Assembly (NCBI RefSeq): GCF_042654365.1
Contig: NZ_JBHSGG010000023.1
Span: 73,163-137,162 of the forward strand
DNA: 64,000 bases
Reading direction: 5' to 3'
Source of the DNA: Coralloluteibacterium thermophilum
GTDB taxonomy: Bacteria > Pseudomonadota > Gammaproteobacteria > Xanthomonadales > Xanthomonadaceae
In this document: positions 1 through 7,960 of the stretch, in pieces
How the letters are laid out: each line of letters starts with the position of its first letter
Position numbering within the stretch: the first letter of the stretch is position 1
Program-made: the position numbers and the translations under genes
The notes under the pieces: model-generated
Databases searched by the model: none
Seen by the model: only the letters and a program-made list of their open reading frames with translations
Told to the model about the DNA's origin: nothing

Positions 1-167
1 GCCGCGTGCTGGGCCTGCCGCTCTCGCGCCTGTGGGCCTTCCGCCAGGCGCCGACCACCCTCAACCTGCTCGAAGGCGTGGATGTCGAACACCTCGACGT
101 CGTGCGCCTGAACGACTGCGCGCACCACACCCCGCTGTTCGGCGAAGCGGTGCACCGCGCGCTGTAG
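1..167 (+). CDS. Histidine phosphatase family protein, C-terminal end only
   Basis: Only the last 54 codons are in the window; the reading frame enters at base 3 and stops with TAG at 165-167. The visible tail has the pattern LGLPLSRLWAFRQAPTTLN followed by an acidic strand and RLNDCAHH. This is how many phosphoglycerate-mutase-like histidine phosphatases of proteobacteria end. The catalytic RHG motif lies upstream of the window, so substrate and exact subfamily (CobC, GpmB or other) cannot be told. The next gene runs toward it on the opposite strand, 26 bases away. Confidence 0.7.
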   Translation, partial: RVLGLPLSRLWAFRQAPTTLNLLEGVDVEHLDVVRLNDCAHHTPLFGEAVHRAL

Positions 168-193
168 CGTCGGCGAGCGGGCGCGCCCGCGGG

Positions 194-1357
194 TCAGGCG
201 CCGCGGTACGCGGCCTCGCGGAACCAGAGCGTGCAGATCCATTTCTCGCCGCGCGCGACCGGCAGTCCCGCGTGGAGGCTGCGCGGCGCCGGGCGGCCGG
301 CGGCATCGAGGTTGTCGAAGCGCAGCAGGTCGCCGCGCCGTGCGGGCACCCGCAGGGCGAGATCGGGGAAGGCGGTCTCGCCGCCTGCCTCGGGCGTGGC
401 GAGATAGGCGATCACGGTACGGTCGCGCTGCCCGGCGCCGCCCTCCGGCACCGGCCGTACCCGGCTCGGCGGGAGGTAGTCGCGGTGCGGCCGGTACTCC
501 TGGCCGGGCCCGTAGCGGAGCAGCGCCAGCGGCTCGGCGCAGCCGAGCGGTTTGTCCGCGAACGCCGCCATCCGCGCCTGCATCGCGACCAGGGTGACGT
601 CCTCGACGACCGGGTCGAAGACCGCGTCGTGACTGGTGCGCAGCGGCACCTTCACGGCGGCGCCGGTCCGTGGGTCCACCGTCGCGGACGGCCGCAGGAA
701 GGGCGTGCCGAGCGCGATCGCGAGGTCGCATTCCGCCGCGGTCAGCGCCTGGTCGGCGACCTCGACCCGCGGGTCGGTGCACAGCGTGCGGCGGGCTGGC
801 GGCGGTGCCAGGCCGCGAGACAGGTCGGGCTCGGGCAGCAGGGGCAGGGGAGAGAGGGCGTCCATGCGGAACGCCGGCCGTGCCCGCAGGCGCGCGGACA
901 CCGGATCGCCGCGGGCCGCCGCATGCGCGAGGCAGATGTCGGAGATCCGCTGCGCATCCGCCGCATCCTCGGCCCGAAGCGCCAGGGCGAGGCCGCGCAG
1001 CGCCGGCGGGAAGCCCGCCTGCGCGGCGTGCCGGAGGCGCCGGGCCGCCGTCCCGGCATCGCGTGCGATCCAGATGCCGGCGAGCCCGATCACCGCCAAG
1101 CTGAAGGCCGCGCGCGGCTCGCCGGCCGCGTCCGCACGCAGCAGCCATTGCAGCCCCGCGGCGACGTCGGCCTCGCGCCCGACGCCGTAGCAGAGCGCGC
1201 GGCCGAGATCGCACTGCGCCGGTGCGTGGCCGGCGCGGGCGAGGGCATCGAGGGCGATCAGCGCGGCGTCGGCATCGCCGCCGACCAGCGCATCCACCGC
1301 CTGCCGCCATCGGGCATCCAGGAGCGGGCGCGGCATGCGGGCGGGCGGCAGCGACAT
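194..1357 (-). CDS. 2OG-Fe(II) oxygenase with N-terminal Sel1/TPR-like repeats
   Basis: The protein has 387 residues when started at MSLPPARMP. The frame is open further upstream, but that extension is alanine-rich low-complexity sequence reaching into the Fur-like site, so the inner ATG is preferred. The N-terminal third holds helical repeats of Sel1 type (AQCDLGRALCYGVG). The C-terminal third is a prolyl-4-hydroxylase-type double-stranded beta-helix: the iron ligands appear as HRD in YRPHRDY and a distal His in SLHAGLPV, and the 2-oxoglutarate-binding basic residue is probably in GEKW. It would hydroxylate a protein or small-molecule substrate using Fe(II) and 2-oxoglutarate; the substrate is unknown. 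It diverges from feoA, so iron-linked co-regulation is plausible. Confidence 0.8.
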   Translation of the reverse strand: MSLPPARMPRPLLDARWRQAVDALVGGDADAALIALDALARAGHAPAQCDLGRALCYGVGREADVAAGLQWLLRADAAGEPRAAFSLAVIGLAGIWIARDAGTAARRLRHAAQAGFPPALRGLALALRAEDAADAQRISDICLAHAAARGDPVSARLRARPAFRMDALSPLPLLPEPDLSRGLAPPPARRTLCTDPRVEVADQALTAAECDLAIALGTPFLRPSATVDPRTGAAVKVPLRTSHDAVFDPVVEDVTLVAMQARMAAFADKPLGCAEPLALLRYGPGQEYRPHRDYLPPSRVRPVPEGGAGQRDRTVIAYLATPEAGGETAFPDLALRVPARRGDLLRFDNLDAAGRPAPRSLHAGLPVARGEKWICTLWFREAAYRGA

Positions 1358-1427
1358 GGGGGAGCATCTTGCCAGCGGCGGGAGCACCGCAGCAGCAGTA
1401 GCTGCAGCAGCAGGCGAGGCATACACT

Positions 1428-1452
1428 ATGAGACTCGTTCCCATTCTCATTC
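1428..1452. promoter_or_regulatory. Candidate Fur box between the 2OG oxygenase and feoA
   Basis: ATGAGA at 1428-1433 and TCTCAT at 1445-1450 are inverted copies around CTCGTTCCCAT, giving an imperfect palindrome like the AATGAGAA/TTCTCATT halves of Fur sites. It lies just upstream of feoA, a classical Fur target. Its first three bases are an in-frame ATG, but the 1458 start is more likely real because the earlier one sits inside the operator. Assignment is by pattern and context only. Confidence 0.55.
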
Positions 1453-1457
1453 AGCGC

Positions 1458-1694
1458 ATGCGGCTCGCCCAGCTTCCCCGAAATTCGTCCGGCATCGTCG
1501 AGGGCCTCGAGGCCGGGGCGGACGATCCGATCGCGCGCCGTCTCGGCGAGCTGGGCTTCGTCCCCGGCGAGACGGTGCGGGTGGTCGCGGTCGCGCCGCT
1601 GGGCGGCGACCCGCTGGTGGTGGAGATCGGCGACACCCGCTTCGCGCTGCGCCGCAGCGAGGCCGCGCGCGTGCGCCTGCAGGTGCCGGCATGA
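1458..1694 (+). CDS. feoA: Ferrous iron transport protein A
   Basis: The product is a 78-residue SH3-like protein, the usual FeoA size. Typical features are the short N-terminal MRLAQLP strand, the ARRLGELGFVPGE turn and the C-terminal LRRSEAARVRL strand. FeoA is a cytoplasmic partner needed for FeoB-driven Fe(II) uptake. The start at 1458 is preferred to in-frame ATG 1428, which lies within a Fur-like palindrome and would add a non-family ten-residue extension. Its TGA overlaps the feoB ATG (ATGA at 1691-1694), so the two are translationally coupled. Iron repression is expected from the upstream site. Confidence 0.92.
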   Translation: MRLAQLPRNSSGIVEGLEAGADDPIARRLGELGFVPGETVRVVAVAPLGGDPLVVEIGDTRFALRRSEAARVRLQVPA

Positions 1695-3532
1695 GCGCCC
1701 AGGCCGCTCCGCTCAACGTCGCGCTGGTCGGCAATCCCAACTCGGGCAAGACCGCGCTGTTCAACCGCCTGACCGGCGGGCGCCAGAAGGTCGCGAACTA
1801 CGCCGGCGTCACCGTCGAGCGCAAGAGCGGACGCCTGCTCACGCCCGGCGGCCGCCGCGTCCAGGTGCTCGATCTCCCCGGCGCCTACAGCCTGTCGGCG
1901 GCGAGCCCGGACGAGGCCATCACCCGCGATGTCCTGATGGGCACGCTCGCCGGCGAGACGCGCCCGGACATGCTGGTCTGCGTGGTCGATGCGACCAACC
2001 TCCGCCTGCACCTGCGCTTCGTGCTCGAGGTCGCGGCGCTCGGCCTGCCGATCGTGGTCGCCCTGAACATGGTGGACCTCGCGCGCCGGCGCGGCATCGA
2101 GATCGACACGCAGGCACTGTCGCAGGCGCTGGGCATGCCGGTCGTGGAGACGGTCGCCATCCGCCGCAACGGTGCCGACAGCCTGCTGGGGCAGCTCGAC
2201 ACGCCGGCGGCATCGCCGCCGCAGGGTGGGACAGGCACGGGCGACCTGCATGCGCGCGTGCGCGAGGTGCTGCGCGCGGCCGTGCGCACGCCGGCGTCGC
2301 AGGCCCGCGTGGACGACCGCATCGACCGGGTGGTCCTGCACCCGGTGGTCGGGCCGCTGCTGCTGGCCTCGCTGCTGTTCCTGATGTTCCAGGCGGTGTT
2401 CTCCTGGGCCGAGCCGGCCATGGAGGCGATCGAGTTCGGCATCGGTGCGCTCGGCGAATGGGTCGCCGGGGCCTTGCCGGAAGGCCTGCTGCACAGCCTG
2501 CTGGTCGACGGCATCTTCGCGGGCATCGGCGGCGTGCTGGTGTTCCTGCCGCAGATCCTGATCCTGTTCTTCTTCATCCTCGTGCTCGAGGAGTCCGGCT
2601 ACCTGCCGCGCGCCGCCTTCCTGCTCGACCGGCTGATGTTCAAGGCTGGACTGACCGGGCGCGCCTTCATCCCGCTGCTGTCGAGCTTCGCCTGCGCGAT
2701 CCCCGGCATCATGGCCGCACGCACCATCAGCGATCCCCGCGACCGCCTCACCACCATCCTGGTCGCGCCGCTGATGACCTGCTCGGCGCGGCTGCCGGTG
2801 TACGCGCTGCTGATCGCGGCCTTCATCCCGCAGCAGACGGTGTGGGGCGTGTTCAACCTGCAGGGCATCGTGCTGTTCGGCCTGTACGTGTTCGGCATCG
2901 TCAGCGCGCTGGTCGTGGCCCTGGTGATGAAGTGGCTGCGCCGCGACAGGAGCGAGCACGCGCTGCTGATGGAGCTGCCGTCCTACCGCGTGCCCCACCT
3001 CTGGGACCTGCTGCTCGGGCTCTACGAGCGCGCGCTGATCTTCCTCAAGCGCGTCGGCGGCATCATCCTCGTCGTGACCATCGTGCTGTGGTTCCTCGCC
3101 ACCTTCCCGGCGCCGCCGGAGGGCGCGACCGGCGCGGCGATCGACTACAGCTTCGCCGGGCGCCTGGGCCACCTGATCCAGCCGGTGTTCGCGCCGCTGG
3201 GCTTCAACTGGCAGATCTGCATCGCGCTGATCCCCGGGCTCGCCGCGCGCGAGGTCGCGGTGGCGGCGCTGGGCACGGTGTACTCGATGTCGGGCGAGGA
3301 GGAGACGGTCGCCGCCCAGCTCGGGCAGCTGATCTCCGACCAGTGGACCCTGGCCACCGCGCTGGCCCTGCTGGTGTGGTACGTGTTCGCGCCGCAGTGC
3401 CTGTCGACGCTGGCGACCATCCGTCGCGAGACCAACTCCTGGAAGCAGGTGGGTATCGCCGCGGGCTACCTGTTCGGCCTGGCCTACCTCGCCGCCCTGC
3501 TGACCTACCAGATCGCGGCGGCGCTGGGCTGA
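1691..3532 (+). CDS. feoB: Ferrous iron transporter FeoB
   Basis: This 613-residue inner-membrane protein has an N-terminal G domain with G1 GNPNSGKT at residues 14-21, G3 DLPGAYS and G4 NMVD. A helical region follows, then two Gate-type transmembrane blocks such as LLSSFACAIPGIMAARTI and GLAAREVAVAALG. It is shorter than the roughly 770-residue E. coli protein because the C-terminal extension is missing, which is common for FeoB in this order. It imports Fe(II) across the inner membrane in a GTPase-dependent way. It is coupled to feoA by a 4-bp overlap and followed after 2 bp by a small cysteine-rich gene. Confidence 0.96.
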   Translation: MSAQAAPLNVALVGNPNSGKTALFNRLTGGRQKVANYAGVTVERKSGRLLTPGGRRVQVLDLPGAYSLSAASPDEAITRDVLMGTLAGETRPDMLVCVVDATNLRLHLRFVLEVAALGLPIVVALNMVDLARRRGIEIDTQALSQALGMPVVETVAIRRNGADSLLGQLDTPAASPPQGGTGTGDLHARVREVLRAAVRTPASQARVDDRIDRVVLHPVVGPLLLASLLFLMFQAVFSWAEPAMEAIEFGIGALGEWVAGALPEGLLHSLLVDGIFAGIGGVLVFLPQILILFFFILVLEESGYLPRAAFLLDRLMFKAGLTGRAFIPLLSSFACAIPGIMAARTISDPRDRLTTILVAPLMTCSARLPVYALLIAAFIPQQTVWGVFNLQGIVLFGLYVFGIVSALVVALVMKWLRRDRSEHALLMELPSYRVPHLWDLLLGLYERALIFLKRVGGIILVVTIVLWFLATFPAPPEGATGAAIDYSFAGRLGHLIQPVFAPLGFNWQICIALIPGLAAREVAVAALGTVYSMSGEEETVAAQLGQLISDQWTLATALALLVWYVFAPQCLSTLATIRRETNSWKQVGIAAGYLFGLAYLAALLTYQIAAALG

Positions 3533-3534
3533 CC

Positions 3535-3837
3535 GTGGACGCCTACGCGCTCGTCGAGATGCTGGTGGTCGGCGCGGCCGTCGGCGCGAGCGCGTGCGCC
3601 CTCCTGCTGCGCTGGCTTCCGCGCCGCTGGCTGCGTGCGCCCCTGGGGCGCCTGCTGGACCGGCCGGGCAGGCCGCCGTGGCTGCGCCGCCTCGGGGCGC
3701 GCTGGCACGCGGCCGCGGCGACGCCGGGCTGCGCGAGCGGCTGCGAGGACTGCTCGCCCGCATGCGCCGCCCACGCGCCGCCCTCCCGGGATCCGACGCC
3801 GTCGTCGCGACGCATCGGGATCCGGCTCGATCCCTGA
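3535..3837 (+). CDS. Small membrane-anchored four-cysteine protein behind FeoB (DUF6587-like)
   Basis: A GTG start two bases after the feoB stop gives 100 residues. The N-terminus is one hydrophobic helix (about residues 5-28), followed by an Arg-rich stretch. Cysteines at 66, 70, 73 and 77 form C-x3-C-x2-C-x3-C, and the tail is disordered and Pro/Ser-rich. I recall a DUF6587-type family at this position in Xanthomonadales. The protein has no FeoC winged helix, but a four-cysteine cluster next to FeoB recalls the Fe-S-binding cysteines of enterobacterial FeoC. A role as FeoB partner or metal sensor is inference. A strong terminator follows, closing a feoA-feoB-x operon. Confidence 0.7.
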   Translation: MDAYALVEMLVVGAAVGASACALLLRWLPRRWLRAPLGRLLDRPGRPPWLRRLGARWHAAAATPGCASGCEDCSPACAAHAPPSRDPTPSSRRIGIRLDP

Positions 3838-3851
3838 GCCGCGCACGAAAA

Positions 3852-3873
3852 AAGGCCGGCTCGCGCCGGCCTT
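3852..3873. terminator. Bidirectional terminator between convergent genes
   Basis: AAGGCCGGC (3852-3860), loop TCGC and GCCGGCCTT (3865-3873) form a perfect 9-bp stem. It is preceded by an A-tract, which gives a U-tract for the minus strand. It lies between the end of the feo operon and the end of the DUF2147 gene. Confidence 0.8.
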
Positions 3874-3895
3874 CGTCATGCCTCGACGGCGGAAC

Positions 3896-4357
3896 TCACT
3901 CCGCGGCGTCGGGCTGGCGCTGCCACACCTGGGTGCGCCCGAACATCGCCATGCCGAGGTAGCCGCGCACGTTGAGCGACTGCCCGTCGTCCGACAGCGA
4001 GGCCTTGGCCCGGTACACCTTGCCGTTCTTGGGGTCGAGGATCATGCCGTTGCTCCACTCCGGGCCGTCGGGACGGAGGCCGGTGAGGATGGTCATGCCG
4101 ACGATGGGCTGGTCCTTGCGCTCGTCGCTGCACTGCGTGCAGAGCGGATTCGGCTCCTCGCCGGGCTTGCGGAACAGTTCGACGATGCGGCCTTCGAGGG
4201 TGCCGTCGCGTTCGCTGATCTCGATCAGCGCCTTCGGCTCGCCCGTCGCGTCGTCGATGCTCTTCCACGTGCCCACGGGAGACCCGTCGGCGGCGATCGC
4301 GGAGGCGGCGAAGAGGGAGGCCAGGAGCGTGGTGGAGGCGAGGGTGCGCAGGCGCAT
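3896..4357 (-). CDS. DUF2147 domain-containing exported protein
   Basis: The product has 153 residues with a clear Sec signal peptide (hydrophobic LASTTLLASLFAASAIA, cleavage near AIA-AD). The mature part shows the DUF2147 pattern: GTWKSIDDATG near its start, a CTQC pair, PIVGMTIL, ILDPKNGKVY and a closing RGYLGMAMFGRTQVW. The family is periplasmic or outer-membrane associated and of unknown function, predicted to form a small beta-barrel fold. It is convergent with the feo operon and has its own terminator. Confidence 0.88.
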   Translation of the reverse strand: MRLRTLASTTLLASLFAASAIAADGSPVGTWKSIDDATGEPKALIEISERDGTLEGRIVELFRKPGEEPNPLCTQCSDERKDQPIVGMTILTGLRPDGPEWSNGMILDPKNGKVYRAKASLSDDGQSLNVRGYLGMAMFGRTQVWQRQPDAAE

Positions 4358-4424
4358 GCTGGAAGGTCCATGACGGCGGAAGCGGGGAGTGTGGAACCGG
4401 CTTCCGGTGCGGAGGCTGAACGCC

Positions 4425-5105
4425 TCAGGGCGGCGCGGTCACGTCGGCGGCGTCGGTGGCGCGGCGCGAATAGGGCATGGTGTCCGGCGCCACCGCGCCG
4501 CCGGAGATGATGAAGGTCATGGCCTGGTCGACGCTCCAGTCGGTCGGCGTGATCTGGTCGACGGGCACGATCTCCAGGTAGCCGGAGGTCGGGTTGGGCG
4601 TGGTCGGCACGTAGACCGCCGCCAGCTCGCGGCCCGTGCCGTCCTCCTGGAAGGTGCGCGTCACCAGGCCGACCACCTTCATGTTCTCGTGCGGGAACTC
4701 GATCAGCACCACGCGCTGCGTCGTGCCGGGCTGCACCTGCAGGATGTCGAGCAGCTTGCGCGAGCTGCCGTAGATCATGTTCGCCAGCGGGATCCGCTGG
4801 ATCCAGGACTCGAACCACGCGAGCAGCCGCTGCCCCACCACGCGGTGCGCCAGCATGCCGATCCCGAAGATGATGCCCAGGGTCGCCGCGAGCGCCACCG
4901 CGCTCATCGCCCAGCCGCTCGCGAGCCACTCCAGCGCCGGATGCACCCGCGACACCCCGCGCAGCACCGGCGCCACCACCGGCTGGCTGCTGTTGGACAG
5001 CAGCACGAACACGAACTTGAAGACCACCCAGGTCAGCCAGATCGGGATCAGCGTGAGCAGGCCGGTGACGAAATAACGACGGACGGGGTGTGCGGTCATC
5101 CGCAT
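4425..5105 (-). CDS. DUF502 family inner-membrane protein
   Basis: The 226-residue protein has two hydrophobic segments, YFVTGLLTLIPIWLTWVVFK near the N-terminus and MSAVALAATLGIIFGIGML around residues 66-84. The DUF502 core follows, with IPLANMIYGSSRKLLDIL, VVLIEFPHENMKVVGLVT and VYVPTTPNPTSGYLEIVP. Function is unknown. A second ATG two codons later (5099) is equally possible, as neither has an obvious ribosome binding site. The last 25 residues are poorly conserved in character and probably cytoplasmic. Confidence 0.88.
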   Translation of the reverse strand: MRMTAHPVRRYFVTGLLTLIPIWLTWVVFKFVFVLLSNSSQPVVAPVLRGVSRVHPALEWLASGWAMSAVALAATLGIIFGIGMLAHRVVGQRLLAWFESWIQRIPLANMIYGSSRKLLDILQVQPGTTQRVVLIEFPHENMKVVGLVTRTFQEDGTGRELAAVYVPTTPNPTSGYLEIVPVDQITPTDWSVDQAMTFIISGGAVAPDTMPYSRRATDAADVTAPP

Positions 5106-5160
5106 AGTCTAGCCGGGCGGGGTGGCGGAGCTGTGGAGGAGAGGCGGGGCGGGGAGGCGC

Positions 5161-5280
5161 AGGGCGCGGGCACGGGCATGGGGCATGGGGCACAGGGCAC
5201 AGGGCATGGGGCATGGGGCATGGGCACGCTGTGCTGCGCCCTAAGCCCTAAGCCCTAAGCCCCAAGCCCCAAGCCCCAAT
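5161..5280. repeat. Composite heptamer repeat (GGGCATG/GGGCACA arm, CCCTAAG arm)
   Basis: On the plus strand a run of degenerate 7-mers starting GGGC or GGGGC (GGGCATG, GGGCACA) spans about 5173-5225. It is followed by oppositely oriented CCCTAAG/CCCCAAG 7-mers at about 5240-5278. The two arms are complementary in kind, so they could fold back; the G-rich arm could also form a quadruplex. It fills the gap between the DUF502 gene and the kinase gene. Confidence 0.85.
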
Positions 5281-5286
5281 TCCACC

Positions 5287-7377
5287 TCAACGCTCGAAGC
5301 GCTCCAGGTCCGCGGGGCCGAGTTCGCGGACCAGGCGGAAGCCGACGTCGTCGAAGCCGCGTTCCGGGTCCTGGGGGCCGGTCCAGTCCAGGGGGACGGA
5401 GGCCGGGTCGCGCCAGGAGCGCCCACCGGTGAGACGGCCGTTGCCGCTGCCGTCGGCCAGCCACTCCGCGACGTTGCCGCCCAGGTCGAGCAGGCCGAGC
5501 GCGTCGCGGCTGGCGCCGCCTGCCGGACGGGTGCCGTTGGCGGCGGCCGCGGGGGCGCGTGCCAGCCGCGCGAGCTGCCGCCATTCGGCGAGGGTCGGCA
5601 GGCGGTAGCGCTGGCCGGTGCGTTCGCTGAGCCAGCGTGCATAGGCGTTGGCGTCGTGCCAGCTCACGCAGACCACGGGATGCCCCGCGCCCTGCTCGAA
5701 ACCGGGCCGGACCCAGCTGCGGCGGTCGAACACCCGCAGCGGCCCCCGGCCGGGGCAGTTCGCCGGCGTGCGTCCGGTGGCCTCGGCAAAGCGCGCGTAG
5801 TCGCTGCGGGCGACCTCGCTGCGCGCGACGGCCACGGGCGCCGCCCCGGGCAGCACGAACACCAGCGGCGGGCCGCCCGGGTCCTGCAGCGCGGCGCCCG
5901 GCGTCGGCAGGGCGGCGGCGCGGTCGATCACGTCCTGGCTTTCGGGCGTGGCGAGATCGAGTTCGCGCAGCAGGGCGATGCCGGCTTCGGCGCCACGACG
6001 GTCGTAGCGGTCGGCGGCGGTGCCGATGCGGGCTTCCAGCGCGTCGACGACGACCAGCTTGAACCGGCGCCAGTGCTCGCTGGTGCCGTTGCCCGTGCCC
6101 ACCGCCAGCGTGCGCGCACGACCGAACGCGGCGCGCACGTCCTCGTCCGCGCCCCGTGCGACCTGCTGCCGTACGTGCACGCCCAGGCGGTCGAGCAGGC
6201 GGTTCAGCGCGTCGGGGATGCGCGGATCCTCGGGCGCGAGCTGCCACGCGGCGTAGAGCGTCTCGGCGGCGTTGTCCCCCGGCTGGCGAGTCAGGCGGTC
6301 GCGGGCGAGCTGCTCCTCGAACGCGAGCAGGCGCATGTCCGCGGTCTCGGCTGGGGGGCCTTCGTCGCGCGGCGCCTCCGCGCCCGGCGCCGTGTCGGCC
6401 GCCGCCTCGGTCGAGGGCCAGAGCAGGACCCGGAGCGCCACCAGGAGCACCAGCACCCCGGCGAGGGCGCCGAGCATCAGCCGGCGGCGCACGCGGCGCT
6501 GCTGACCCTGGCGCGTGTTGCCGGTGTCGGCGACGTACTCGATCTCCGCGAGCATGGCGGCGGCGGTCGGGAAGCGCGACTCCGGCGCCTTGGCGAGGGC
6601 GCGGTCGATGATCGGCTGCCAGGCGCGGTGTTCCGGCGGCAGGCGCGGGATCGGCGCCTGCGCGTGCTTGAGCGCGAGGGCGAGCGGGTCGTCGCCCCGG
6701 TACGGCGGATGCCCCGTCAGCAGTTCGTAGAGCATCACGCCGACGCTGTAGAGGTCGGCGCGACCGTCCACGGCGTCCCCGCGCGCCTGTTCCGGCGCCA
6801 TCGCCGCGCCGCTGCCGACCAGCAGCCCGGCCGAGGTGATGCGTCCCGCCTGGCTGATGCGGGAGAGGTCGCGGCGCGCCAGGGCGATGCCGAAGTCCGC
6901 CAGCAGCGGGCGGTCGGCACCGTCGAACAGCACGTTCTCGGCCTTGACGTCGCGGTGCACGACGCCCTGGGCGTGGGCGTAGCCGAGCGCCTGCAGCAGC
7001 GGGCGCAGCACGGCCAGGATGCGGGCGGGATCGCCGCCGAGGTCGCGCTGCGAGAGGTCGCCGTGCCCCAGGTAGGGCATGACGTAGTAGATGAGCCCGT
7101 CGGCGGTGCGGCCTACTTCGTGGATGGCGACGATCGACGGGTGCGCGAGCCGCGCGATGGTGCGGGCCTCCTGCTCGAAGCGCTCGCGCGCGCTTTCGTC
7201 GGCCAGGGCCTCGGGCGCGATGACCTTGATCGCGACCTCGCGCCCGAGAGAGACCTGCTCGGCGAGCCAGACGCGCGCCATGCCGCCTTCGCCCACCAGG
7301 CGGATCACGCGGTAGCCGTCGATCCGCGGCGGCTCGGTCGGTTCCGGGCGCGCCGATGCAGGGGAAGCGTCATCCAT
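5287..7377 (-). CDS. Serine/threonine kinase with periplasmic formylglycine-enzyme-like domain
   Basis: The start at MDDASP gives 696 residues. The kinase domain (about 20-285) is complete: glycine loop GEGGMA at 29-34, catalytic Lys51, HRDVKAEN at 141-148, DFG at 161-163 and APEQ at 194-197. One transmembrane helix follows at about 301-320, then a linker and, from about 515, an FGE/SUMF1-like domain (PVVCVSWHDANAYARWLS, YRLPTLAEW, GGNVAEW, GFDDVGFRLV). The last block lacks the cysteine pair that true formylglycine-generating enzymes use, so the domain is probably a ligand- or protein-binding sensor. Two cysteines (NCPG and VVCVSW) may pair in the periplasm. Ligand and kinase targets are unknown. 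Confidence 0.9.
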   Translation of the reverse strand: MDDASPASARPEPTEPPRIDGYRVIRLVGEGGMARVWLAEQVSLGREVAIKVIAPEALADESARERFEQEARTIARLAHPSIVAIHEVGRTADGLIYYVMPYLGHGDLSQRDLGGDPARILAVLRPLLQALGYAHAQGVVHRDVKAENVLFDGADRPLLADFGIALARRDLSRISQAGRITSAGLLVGSGAAMAPEQARGDAVDGRADLYSVGVMLYELLTGHPPYRGDDPLALALKHAQAPIPRLPPEHRAWQPIIDRALAKAPESRFPTAAAMLAEIEYVADTGNTRQGQQRRVRRRLMLGALAGVLVLLVALRVLLWPSTEAAADTAPGAEAPRDEGPPAETADMRLLAFEEQLARDRLTRQPGDNAAETLYAAWQLAPEDPRIPDALNRLLDRLGVHVRQQVARGADEDVRAAFGRARTLAVGTGNGTSEHWRRFKLVVVDALEARIGTAADRYDRRGAEAGIALLRELDLATPESQDVIDRAAALPTPGAALQDPGGPPLVFVLPGAAPVAVARSEVARSDYARFAEATGRTPANCPGRGPLRVFDRRSWVRPGFEQGAGHPVVCVSWHDANAYARWLSERTGQRYRLPTLAEWRQLARLARAPAAAANGTRPAGGASRDALGLLDLGGNVAEWLADGSGNGRLTGGRSWRDPASVPLDWTGPQDPERGFDDVGFRLVRELGPADLERFER

Positions 7378-7452
7378 GCGGGAGAGGGCGGCCGGTCGGT
7401 CGAGGGGGCGCAAGCATACGGGAGGGTCCGGGCGGCCGGGAGGCCGCTGCGT

Positions 7453-7929
7453 TCAGGCGGCGTCCGCCTCGGGGGCAGGGCGGCGGTCGCGCTTCATGCG
7501 CACGTAGACCTGCTTGCGCACCCGCGCCACCACGTCGCCCTGGGCATCGACCACGTCGGTGTCGAACCAGCGCAGGACCTTGGCGCCGCCCGCCGCTTCC
7601 GCGCGCAGGCTCTCGACGGTGGCGTCGTCGAGCCGGAACTCGGCGACGACGGTGCCACGCCCCGGCTTCACGAAGTCGATCGTGCCGGCCTGGTCCCAGA
7701 CCAGGTAGTCGCCGCCGAGCCGGCGCAGGATGAGCAGCATCCAGAACGGGTCGGTCATGGCGAACAGGCTGCCGCCGAAGTGCGTGCCGACGTAGTTGCG
7801 GTTGTACCAGTGCTGGCGCAGCTCGACCCGCGCGAAGCCGTAGTCCGGCGCGATCTCCCGCACGCGGATCCCGGTGAACAGGAACGGCGGCCAGAGATTG
7901 AGGAGGCGGCGGAAGGTGGTGGATTTCAT
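7453..7929 (-). CDS. DUF4442 hotdog-fold protein (thioesterase-like)
   Basis: The 158 residues have the features of DUF4442 in the hotdog superfamily: an N-terminal LLNLWPPFLFTGIRV, then NRNYVGTHFGGSLFAMTDPF, where the central helix begins, and WDQAGTIDFVKPGRGTV as a core strand. Relatives are predicted acyl-CoA thioesterase-like proteins, but substrate and activity are unproven. It lies upstream of and on the same strand as the kinase, about 75 bp away. Heptamer repeats begin immediately upstream of the start. Confidence 0.85.
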   Translation of the reverse strand: MKSTTFRRLLNLWPPFLFTGIRVREIAPDYGFARVELRQHWYNRNYVGTHFGGSLFAMTDPFWMLLILRRLGGDYLVWDQAGTIDFVKPGRGTVVAEFRLDDATVESLRAEAAGGAKVLRWFDTDVVDAQGDVVARVRKQVYVRMKRDRRPAPEADAA

Positions 7930-7960
7930 GGAGCGGGGCGCGGGGCCTTGGGGCGGGGGG

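Noticed and set aside
1385..1412. GCAGCA triplet repeat upstream of feoA
   Set aside because: Only a few units, in the non-coding leader, without arms or copies elsewhere in the window; probably chance low complexity.
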